DNA of 64,000 nt from Butyrivibrio proteoclasticus (lineage in GTDB: Bacteria; Bacillota; Clostridia; Lachnospirales; Lachnospiraceae). How positions within the stretch are numbered: the stretch's first letter is position 1; the number at the start of each line of letters is the position of its first letter. The notes under the pieces are model-generated. The model was given only the letters and a program-made list of their open reading frames with translations, ran no database searches and was not told the DNA's origin. Where the stretch lies: NCBI RefSeq assembly GCF_900115735.1, contig NZ_FOXO01000012.1, positions 54,532-118,531 of the forward strand, in the 5' to 3' direction. Both the position numbers and the translations under genes were made by a program. This document shows positions 45,770-52,704 of the stretch, piece by piece.

Positions 45770-47155
45770 CTAGTAGTGCCTTACAACTTCAAACCTCTGA
45801 AGATGAATCTCATCATCCTCAGTTATACCGCCCTTTTGCATGGCAATAGCCACCTGCTGCTCTACTGTATCCACGCCGTCAAGGTCAGGTAAAAGAAGTC
45901 CTCTTTTTCTTCCACTTGAGACTATGACGCCATATCTTTTTACATCTAGCTCATCCATAGAAGAAATGTTCTCAGGTTCACCCAAAACATCAACATTTAT
46001 CTCCAAGAACTCAAGTTCATTTGCAGTTATGGCATTAAACCTCGGGTCTTTAGTGGACGCGCTTATGGCATTTTGTATGATCTCCTCAGCAACATTTTCG
46101 CATGTAGGCCCAATTGTCCCAATGCATCCTCTAAGCCTTCCGTGCTCATGAATGGAAACAAAAGCTCCCGCTCTTATCTCAAGCATTTCTTCAGGAATAT
46201 CACTTGGAACTGGTAGCACCTTTTTCTCAAGAACATAGCTGTACACTGACTTATAGGCCAGCTGTACATAGGCATCTGAATTCTGTCTTTTTTCTTTTAT
46301 CTCTCTTTCTTTTTCACGGTAAAAGATATTCAGAAACCTCCTACTATCATCCTTATCTCCAGGCGTAAAGGTACATATTCCATAGCCAACTCCTGTGATA
46401 TCCTGGTGAGAGAGCCTGTTTGCCCTGACCTTCACTCCATCAAGCGCACCTGCCATTATGACAAAAGACCTATGTCCGCACTCAGCTGCCTTGTCACAAA
46501 AATCCTCATCGAACTCCAAAAGTTCTCCAAACGCCCCTCTTTGGCACACATCCATGACTTTTTGGTCATATACAGGGCCCTCTGCCGCATATCCATAAGG
46601 TCCGTAATCCTGAAGCTTGTGAGACAGGTCACCACTGGCAACATAGACAACTCTTTTTCCTGTGGCATTTACAGAGTCCTTTATTATCTGGCCCATCCTG
46701 TAATGATCCGTCAAAGGAAGCCCTGAAAGTCCGACTCTTACTATTTTCCCGCCTTTATACCTTTTTCTGATAAAGAAAAGAGGAACCATTGTACCATGGT
46801 CAAGGTCCCTGTCCACCTCGCCCAATGTTCCCGCGGGAAAAGATATCTTTTTGGCTCTATTCTCTATTTCAGAAACAAGAACTGTATCATACTCCTCAAT
46901 GAATTTTACCTTATCTGCACCAAATCTTGAAAAAGAACCTGTGGCAGCATATCCTGGAGAAATATGAAAATAATCAGAATACATTGTCGCATGAGGGCTT
47001 GAAATTATGATTGTCTCAGGTTCAAGTTCAGCAATTTCTTCTGCGACTCTTTCATATGCTATTTTTGTCTCTTCAATCTGTGCTTCACCGCCTCTTCCTA
47101 CATCTGGGATGATAAGTGGTGGATGCGGGACCATATATGCAGCAATTATGGGCAT
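45770..47155 (-). CDS. AmmeMemoRadiSam protein: LigB/Memo-like domain fused to AMMECR1 domain
   Basis: The 461-residue protein has an N-terminal class III extradiol dioxygenase-type (LigB/Memo-like) domain (about 1-270) with YMVPHPPLIIP, SSPHATMYSDYF, LDHGTMVPL and YVASGDLSHKL, whose histidines suggest a metal site. The C-terminal AMMECR1 domain (about 285-461) carries the conserved LRGCIG. The AMMECR1 and Memo-like parts are separate proteins in many organisms. With the adjacent radical SAM gene this is the whole three-part module in two genes. The biochemical role is unknown; modification of an aromatic or peptide substrate has been suggested from the domains. Confidence 0.88.
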   Translation of the reverse strand: MPIIAAYMVPHPPLIIPDVGRGGEAQIEETKIAYERVAEEIAELEPETIIISSPHATMYSDYFHISPGYAATGSFSRFGADKVKFIEEYDTVLVSEIENRAKKISFPAGTLGEVDRDLDHGTMVPLFFIRKRYKGGKIVRVGLSGLPLTDHYRMGQIIKDSVNATGKRVVYVASGDLSHKLQDYGPYGYAAEGPVYDQKVMDVCQRGAFGELLEFDEDFCDKAAECGHRSFVIMAGALDGVKVRANRLSHQDITGVGYGICTFTPGDKDDSRRFLNIFYREKEREIKEKRQNSDAYVQLAYKSVYSYVLEKKVLPVPSDIPEEMLEIRAGAFVSIHEHGRLRGCIGTIGPTCENVAEEIIQNAISASTKDPRFNAITANELEFLEINVDVLGEPENISSMDELDVKRYGVIVSSGRKRGLLLPDLDGVDTVEQQVAIAMQKGGITEDDEIHLQRFEVVRHY

Positions 47156-47218
47156 AGCAACCTCCTTTATGAACGGCTTTTTAATAATATTATTATAGCA
47201 GAGATTTTTTATTCAACT

Positions 47219-47250
47219 AAAAAAGAATGTCGCTATGATATAAAAAAGAG
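47219..47250. repeat. Deletion remnant of the dispersed structured repeat
   Basis: The first 16 bases (47219-47234) equal the left edge of the full copy at 50.3 kb including its A-run (50315-50330). They are joined directly to ATGATATAAAAAA, which matches the right edge of that copy (50439-50452) with one difference. The middle is missing. As with both full copies, it lies right behind a gene terminator. Confidence 0.6.
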
Positions 47251-47272
47251 CCGGTTTATAAACCAGCCCTCT
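47242..47272 (-). terminator. Terminator behind the DUF342 gene
   Basis: On the minus strand a stem of about 11 pairs centred on GGTTTATAAACC (arms within 47247-47272) is followed by TTTTTT. Confidence 0.83.
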
Positions 47273-47274
47273 TA

Positions 47275-49794
47275 TTATCCCAGAACAATAATATTTTCTT
47301 TTTTTGAATCTGACATGAAAATCATTTTATCATAAGTCTTTCTATCATTATCAAGCCTTAACACAATTCCGTCAATAACAAAAACAGTTCCGGCGTAAGC
47401 CACCTCAGTTACTACCGCTTGGGCATTACTACCTTTTTTTATTTCTTCCTCATAGTAGAACTGTTTTTTTCTCAACTCCTTCAACTTGCTTTCCTTCACT
47501 CCAACTGCTGCATTTATCTTGACCTTCCATTGCATGATCTGCCTATCTACAGCACCTATTTCCTGAAGTCTGTCCCTTTCTTTTGCCAGAGATTTATAAT
47601 CCGCCTCTTCCCTGCTTATAGACTTTTTTAACTCGCTATATTCGTTTAAAAGAGCTGAATCCACTCCAAGATTTATAATAGTTTTTGCACCGTTCTTATT
47701 TCCAACAGATGCAACCTCAATGCCATATGTACTGTGGCAATGTCCACCATATAATATTCCTGCCCGTCCATAGGTCCTGATATAGCCTTTAGCAGTAATC
47801 TTGCAGTTGATAAAAAAGTTTGCGGAAATATCTTTTCCTTCAATGGTTACACCCTCAAAAAACTTTGCAGTAACATTGCCTTTAGCTGTTATTCCGCCAC
47901 GAATCGGACACGTTGCCCCGCCTTTTATTATAACATCACCGCCACTTTTGATTTCAGAGCTTTCCATGTGACCGCCGATGATAACATTGCTTGTAGCAGT
48001 GATCTCGCTACCGGAATGGACATCTCCCTTAACATAAACCACTCCATCAAAATTGATTCTTTTATCAGTTATCTTAACTTCAGGCAAAACAAGAATTTTT
48101 TCTATTTTAATGTTGCCATCTTTTATAGTCAGGGCACCTGTCCATTTTGCAACGTACGTCACCCTATCGTTCAAGATCATAAAGCCTTCGCCTTTAAGAA
48201 TTGGAATTTCTTTTCCATTTTTTGCAGTTTTAACTTCCCCGAAGACGTTATATCCATCTTGACCTTTTGTAGCCTTATGATACAGCGCAATCTTATCTCC
48301 CACATGCACTTGTACCAATGAATCTATATTTGTGAGATCTGCAGTACCATCTTCCAAAATCACAGGCTCTTTTTCATTCTCTGTATCAAAGAAATACTCA
48401 TAATACCCATCCTGTCCATCTACTGCCTCTTTCCCGGCAGCTACAAGATATTTTTCCGAATGGTTTAAATTAGCGAGCATTTTTTTGATTTCTTGCTTAT
48501 CTACGCCTTTTCTTACATTACATTTGAATAGAAAAGCAAGCAGAACATCCTCTGTGTACTCAAGCCCATCACTTCTTAAAGGAAGTTTAAGCCAACACAA
48601 AAGTTTATCGGAAGTAAAAGAAATATACAAATCTCTGTTGGCAATCATAGAGTCCAAAAGGACCTTACTATCCTTGGTACCGCCCGTCCTGTCAAAAACA
48701 GTTTTTGCTGTACTATCATCCTCAACAAATGCCTTATATGTACCGGAAAGCATCGCTTCCCTTATCCTTCGCATATCTTTGGCAGTATACATCATAGTCG
48801 AGAACTTGCTTATATCAAGGCCTTCTTCGATTCCAAGCCTTATCTCGCGCATCTGATCAGCATGATATAAAGGCTTTGCATATGGAACTATATCAATCTG
48901 GTGCTCAAGTCCAAGACGCATTTCATACATCTGCATCCATCCGTAAGAAACATCTGCATACTGCGCCACATCCACACCGTTTTCAAGTCCTATTCTTATT
49001 TCTTTTATGGCATCTCCACGCATGTCATCCGTAATATAGTTATCAATTGGAAGCCCCTCTTTTAATCCTATTCTTATTTCCTCAAGCTGTTCCGCATCAA
49101 AGTGATTTTTAACATATCTGGAAATATCTATTTTTTCAATATATGCCCTATGCATCTGATCAAGAATAGCTGCATTATATTTTCCTATTTGAACGGCATC
49201 AAAGAAAAGCCCATCCTCAGCACTTTCTCTGATGGCGCGCATCTTCATATATGGAATGTCAACAGATGTATAGCCTGAAATATCTATTCCGGCTTCAAGC
49301 CCTTTTCTTATCTCGCGCATCTGCATACTGTCGAAAGCCGGATCCTGGAAAAAAATAACCGGTACAGGTGGCTTCTTTAAAAGGCCATGCCTTATTTCAC
49401 GCATCTGGTCAGCAAGATATTCTTTTTTTGCGTATTGGGAAACATCAATACCTGCGGCAAGACCTTGCCTAATCTGAGAAATCTGTAAACAATCAAATCC
49501 TTCATTCCGATATTTGGTCATATCTATGCCCTGAGTCATTTCAAGCCTCAGCTCTTCCATCTCTGTCCAGGCATATTTAGGATTAAAATATTTTTTATAG
49601 TCTATCTTGTCAACAATACCTTTTCTAATCTCTGCCAATTGAAGCGCATTAAATTTAAGAGCTTTCAGTTTTTCAACATCAACTCCCAATTTTCCACACA
49701 ACTCAAGCTCTTTTTCAAGGGCATTCTCATTAAAAGAGTCCAGACCTGCGTATTCACTTAACTCATCAAGCAACTCCATACCTGTTTCAGCCAT
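47275..49794 (-). CDS. FapA/DUF342 protein with N-terminal QMREIR-type repeats
   Basis: The 839-residue protein has two parts. Residues about 45-355 hold twelve degenerate repeats, each with a core like DQMREIRLGLEEGLDIS followed by a Y/F-rich segment, spaced 26-37 residues apart. Residues about 430-740 are a DUF342 (FapA) domain with the beta-helix signature VYVKGDVHSGSEITATSNV and GGDVIIKGG, and a C-terminal coiled coil follows. FapA-type proteins occur near flagellar and envelope genes; their role is not settled. The ATG at 49792-49794 has GAGGG six bases upstream; an ATG two codons earlier abuts it. It probably shares a transcript with the ATPase 24 bases upstream. Confidence 0.85.
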   Translation of the reverse strand: MAETGMELLDELSEYAGLDSFNENALEKELELCGKLGVDVEKLKALKFNALQLAEIRKGIVDKIDYKKYFNPKYAWTEMEELRLEMTQGIDMTKYRNEGFDCLQISQIRQGLAAGIDVSQYAKKEYLADQMREIRHGLLKKPPVPVIFFQDPAFDSMQMREIRKGLEAGIDISGYTSVDIPYMKMRAIRESAEDGLFFDAVQIGKYNAAILDQMHRAYIEKIDISRYVKNHFDAEQLEEIRIGLKEGLPIDNYITDDMRGDAIKEIRIGLENGVDVAQYADVSYGWMQMYEMRLGLEHQIDIVPYAKPLYHADQMREIRLGIEEGLDISKFSTMMYTAKDMRRIREAMLSGTYKAFVEDDSTAKTVFDRTGGTKDSKVLLDSMIANRDLYISFTSDKLLCWLKLPLRSDGLEYTEDVLLAFLFKCNVRKGVDKQEIKKMLANLNHSEKYLVAAGKEAVDGQDGYYEYFFDTENEKEPVILEDGTADLTNIDSLVQVHVGDKIALYHKATKGQDGYNVFGEVKTAKNGKEIPILKGEGFMILNDRVTYVAKWTGALTIKDGNIKIEKILVLPEVKITDKRINFDGVVYVKGDVHSGSEITATSNVIIGGHMESSEIKSGGDVIIKGGATCPIRGGITAKGNVTAKFFEGVTIEGKDISANFFINCKITAKGYIRTYGRAGILYGGHCHSTYGIEVASVGNKNGAKTIINLGVDSALLNEYSELKKSISREEADYKSLAKERDRLQEIGAVDRQIMQWKVKINAAVGVKESKLKELRKKQFYYEEEIKKGSNAQAVVTEVAYAGTVFVIDGIVLRLDNDRKTYDKMIFMSDSKKENIIVLG

Positions 49795-49817
49795 ATCCAT
49801 CCCTCATAGGTAAAATG

Positions 49818-50228
49818 TCAGGTTATTACTTTCTCTATAGTAAGTATATTGCAACCATTTTCATTTTTATATGAAACTTTGTCCATGCTTTTTTTCACAA
49901 TAAAGATACCTAGCCCGCCAATTTGACGTTCCTCAGCAGAAAGTCCGGTGTCAGGATCCTCTTTTTTTAATGGATCAAAATAAATTCCCTGATCGATAAA
50001 TGTAATAACAGCAGTAGAATCCTCTGTTCGAAAATCATACTGTATTTCCGCCTGGCCACCTTTTCCATCGTATGCATAACTGGCAATATTCACAAATATT
50101 TCCTCAACAGCAACATCGATTTGCATTTGAACTTTCATGGATGCTCCGGCTTTTTCTAATTCAGCATCAATAAAGCCGATCACTTCATCAAGTTTTTGAA
50201 CCTGTGCATCAATTTTGAGTACGCTCAT
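49818..50228 (-). CDS. RsbW/SpoIIAB-like HATPase (anti-sigma-type) protein
   Basis: The 136-residue single-domain GHKL ATPase has the N box IDVAVEEIFVNIASYAY, the G1 box FIDQGIYFDP and the G2 box GGLGIFIVKK. It resembles serine-kinase anti-sigma factors, but no sigma factor or anti-anti-sigma gene lies nearby; some relatives instead act with PP2C phosphatases. The ATG at 50226-50228 follows GGGG; a start four codons upstream overlaps that site. It is followed by the DUF342 gene, suggesting a shared signalling role. Confidence 0.85.
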   Translation of the reverse strand: MSVLKIDAQVQKLDEVIGFIDAELEKAGASMKVQMQIDVAVEEIFVNIASYAYDGKGGQAEIQYDFRTEDSTAVITFIDQGIYFDPLKKEDPDTGLSAEERQIGGLGIFIVKKSMDKVSYKNENGCNILTIEKVIT

Positions 50229-50320
50229 AGTATTCCCCATATTTGTACTTCATGTTTGTTATCGTCCATAACATCATTATATACAATATATCGTAAAAAG
50301 TGTTGCAATTTTTATAAAAA

Positions 50321-50452
50321 AGAATGTCGCTTGCGACATTCTCGCGCCGAGCGCGGTTGCATTTATGCAACATCTTCCAATCGCGCGATGTGCGCATCCC
50401 TAGCGGAGCGATTTTTCATATCATAGGAAGCAATTTCCTATGATATGAAAAA
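50321..50452. repeat. Dispersed structured repeat, full copy A
   Basis: About 132 bases. In plus-strand order: hairpin GAATGTCGC-TT-GCGACATTC (50321-50340), a 32-base block identical to copy B (50341-50372) containing GCGC-CGA-GCGC and GTTGCAT-TT-ATGCAAC hairpins, ATCGCGCGATGTGC (50379-50392, also identical), GCGGAGCG and a T-run, then a long AT-rich inverted repeat (50411-50428 with 50434-50451). On the minus strand the first hairpin is followed by TTTTTT and looks like a terminator end. The element lies between the chemoreceptor terminator and the RsbW-like gene. It holds no gene I would defend. Confidence 0.82.
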
Positions 50453-50483
50453 ACGGGCAGAGTACATTTCTTTGTAATCTGCC
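50447..50483 (-). terminator. Terminator behind the chemoreceptor gene
   Basis: GGGCAGA (50454-50460) pairs with TCTGCCC (50477-50483), followed on the minus strand by GTTTTTT. The T-run is shared with the edge of repeat copy A. Confidence 0.83.
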
Positions 50484-50511
50484 CAGTTTGTTAATCTGTA
50501 ACGATAAAGCT

Positions 50512-52311
50512 TTATAGTTCGAATTTTGCCACAAAATTCTGAAGTTCCTGAGCGTTTTCAGCAAGTTTATCAGAAGCCTCTGCTACTTCATGAGTAGTTG
50601 CTGTCTGCTGCTGTGAAGCAGCTGATACATTCTGAGTTTCATCAGCAACGCTTGTACTCATATCTTCAATCTTCTGAATATTTTCAGCGATAGTTTCAGT
50701 TCCATCTGAAAGCTGAGTTACTATCTCGCTCATGCGGGCAGACTGTTCAGAAATTGTATAAACCATATCAACGATATTGCTGAATGTATTTCCCGCCTCA
50801 TTAACTGTTTCTGTACCCTGAGCAACGCTTTCAGCACCTGATCTCATGGCTTCTACAGCCTCATTGGAATTATGCATGATCTCTGAAATAAGTTCTGTGA
50901 TATTTGACGCAGCTTCGTTGGACTGATCAGCAAGCTTACTAATCTCACTGGCAACAACTGCAAATCCTTTACCCATTTCTCCAGCTCTTGCAGCCTCAAT
51001 GCTGGCATTAAGAGAAAGAAGATTTGTCTGGCTTGCAATCTCAGCAATTGTATCAACAAATGTATCGATATTCTTGAGTTGTTCTCCAAGAGCATCAACA
51101 ACAGTTGCAGTATTTTCAACAGACTCTTTGATAGTAGCCATCATATTGGTAGCATTTGTCATATCTGCTGCACCCTTCTTGGCTGCATCATTTGTGGAAT
51201 CGATCATCTTGGTTGTCTGTTCGATTGCATCCTTGAATTCCTGCATATTGTCAATAAATGCTCTTGTTTCCTCGCTTGCTCCTGATACTGCAGTGATCTG
51301 CCCTGCACAGGAATTAGCAACATTAGTACAGGATACTGCAACCATCTCACTGGCATCAGCAGACTGTGATGCGCTTGCTGAAAGCTCTTCTGAAGCAGAT
51401 GCAACATAGCTTGTCGTATCAAAAATCTTCATCATAAGCTCTCTGACATTTCCGTGCATCAGGTCAAGTGCGCTTGCAATCTGACCAATCTCATTACTCT
51501 CTGCCTTAAGGCTACGCACCTTCTCCATCTCTTCATTATCAGTAAAATCATTATTTGCCATACGAACCATTTGGTTTGTAGCCAGCTTAATCGGTCCGGT
51601 AATTCTTTTGCCCATATATACCGCAACAAAGATACCTATAATCAAAAGAACTAAAAATATTACCATAGCCTGAACAACTGTATTATTAAGCGAAGCATAA
51701 GCTACTGACTTATATGCAGTAGCAAGTGTGTCAATATGATCTACCCAGACACCAGTACCCATTACCCAGTCAAAAGGTTTGAAATATGCAGTATAATTTA
51801 TCTTCGGAAGAGGCTCTGTCTCATTTGGCTTAGCAAACATAAGCTCTGTATATCCGCCGCCATCTTTCATTCCGTTTTTGATCATATCCTGAATAAAATA
51901 GTTTCCTTGAGGATCAACAGAATCCCATCTTGACTGTCCTTCTGTATCTCTTCCTAAAAGAACTACATTAATTCCCTTGGAAGTATCAACCCAGAAATAT
52001 CCATTGCCATCGTCATATCGCATTTCTCTAATAATATCAGCAGCCATTTTCTGAGCTTCTTCCATAGTCATTTCGCCAGCCTGATATTTGTTGTACATGA
52101 ATTCGCATACGCTCATCGCTTCCTGGGTTTCATTTTTTAATTCTGACTTAATGTCTTCCAGGATTCTTTCTCTATAAGAATTCGTCTGACTATCATTATT
52201 GGTAACATTATTTACCACACTAAAAATCTCGATACTAAGAGCAGTGATAAGAACTGCAAGAATAATCGAGCCAACGATTGGTAACATCAGAGATCCATGT
52301 TTTTTTTCCAT
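50512..52311 (-). CDS. Methyl-accepting chemotaxis protein with single Cache sensor domain
   Basis: The 599-residue receptor has an N-terminal membrane helix (about 8-30), an extracellular Cache domain (about 35-200, with [12 protein letters not shown] and [15 protein letters not shown]), a second membrane helix (about 215-240), a HAMP region and a long signalling coiled coil whose tip reads [16 protein letters not shown]. It relays an extracellular ligand, often a small organic acid in this sensor family, to CheA/CheW. The ATG at 52309-52311 has AAAGG seven bases upstream. A perfect 29-base palindrome lies upstream. No other chemotaxis gene is nearby. Confidence 0.93.
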   Translation of the reverse strand: MEKKHGSLMLPIVGSIILAVLITALSIEIFSVVNNVTNNDSQTNSYRERILEDIKSELKNETQEAMSVCEFMYNKYQAGEMTMEEAQKMAADIIREMRYDDGNGYFWVDTSKGINVVLLGRDTEGQSRWDSVDPQGNYFIQDMIKNGMKDGGGYTELMFAKPNETEPLPKINYTAYFKPFDWVMGTGVWVDHIDTLATAYKSVAYASLNNTVVQAMVIFLVLLIIGIFVAVYMGKRITGPIKLATNQMVRMANNDFTDNEEMEKVRSLKAESNEIGQIASALDLMHGNVRELMMKIFDTTSYVASASEELSASASQSADASEMVAVSCTNVANSCAGQITAVSGASEETRAFIDNMQEFKDAIEQTTKMIDSTNDAAKKGAADMTNATNMMATIKESVENTATVVDALGEQLKNIDTFVDTIAEIASQTNLLSLNASIEAARAGEMGKGFAVVASEISKLADQSNEAASNITELISEIMHNSNEAVEAMRSGAESVAQGTETVNEAGNTFSNIVDMVYTISEQSARMSEIVTQLSDGTETIAENIQKIEDMSTSVADETQNVSAASQQQTATTHEVAEASDKLAENAQELQNFVAKFEL

Positions 52312-52346
52312 ATGGTAACCTTTCTCCCGAATTATCGGATTCATTA

Positions 52347-52375
52347 TTCTAGACATGTATAATACATGTCTAGAA
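52347..52375. promoter_or_regulatory. Perfect 29-base palindrome upstream of the chemoreceptor
   Basis: TTCTAGACATGTA (52347-52359) and TACATGTCTAGAA (52363-52375) are exact inverted arms around TAA, 36 bases upstream of the start codon. It could be a repressor or activator operator at the transcription start or a leader hairpin. Confidence 0.65.
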
Positions 52376-52458
52376 ATTATTTTACTATATTTCGAGAAGA
52401 TGTTTGCCTTAATTTCGTATTAAAACTATTACTATTTTATAAACTTGTGGACAAGAAA

Positions 52459-52649
52459 GCATGTTGCTTGCAACATGCTCGCGCCGAGCGCGGTTGCATT
52501 TATGCAACATTTACCTATCGCGCGATGTGCAGATCACTTGGCGAGGTTTTTTCGAGCCTAGTGAAATGTCATACACAGTAGTGCGCATCCATAGCGGAGC
52601 GTTTTTTATGATATAGGAATTTCGAAGAAATTTCCTATATCACAAAAAA
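52459..52649. repeat. Dispersed structured repeat, full copy B
   Basis: About 191 bases. The first hairpin reads GCATGTTGC-TT-GCAACATGC (52459-52478); two of its base pairs differ from copy A, each with the compensating change on the other arm. The next 32 bases (52479-52510) are identical to copy A, as is ATCGCGCGATGTGC (52517-52530). Copy B then carries an additional segment (52531-52584) with its own hairpin and T-run, a second GCATCC..GCGGAGCG module and the terminal AT-rich inverted repeat. It lies between the ppdK terminator and the chemoreceptor. Confidence 0.82.
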
Positions 52650-52671
52650 GGACTACCGCAATGGGTAGTCC
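52644..52671 (-). terminator. Terminator behind ppdK
   Basis: GGACTACC (52650-52657) pairs with GGTAGTCC (52664-52671), followed on the minus strand by TTTTTT. Confidence 0.87.
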
Positions 52672-52704
52672 TAAATTGTTAACAATATTAACTATTAAGT
52701 CAAA

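Noticed and set aside
50196..52581. Similar plus-strand ORFs in both repeat copies (shared RAERGCIYAT segment)
   Set aside because: They are translations of the repeat block itself, lack ribosome binding sites, and differences between copies preserve base pairing rather than protein sequence.
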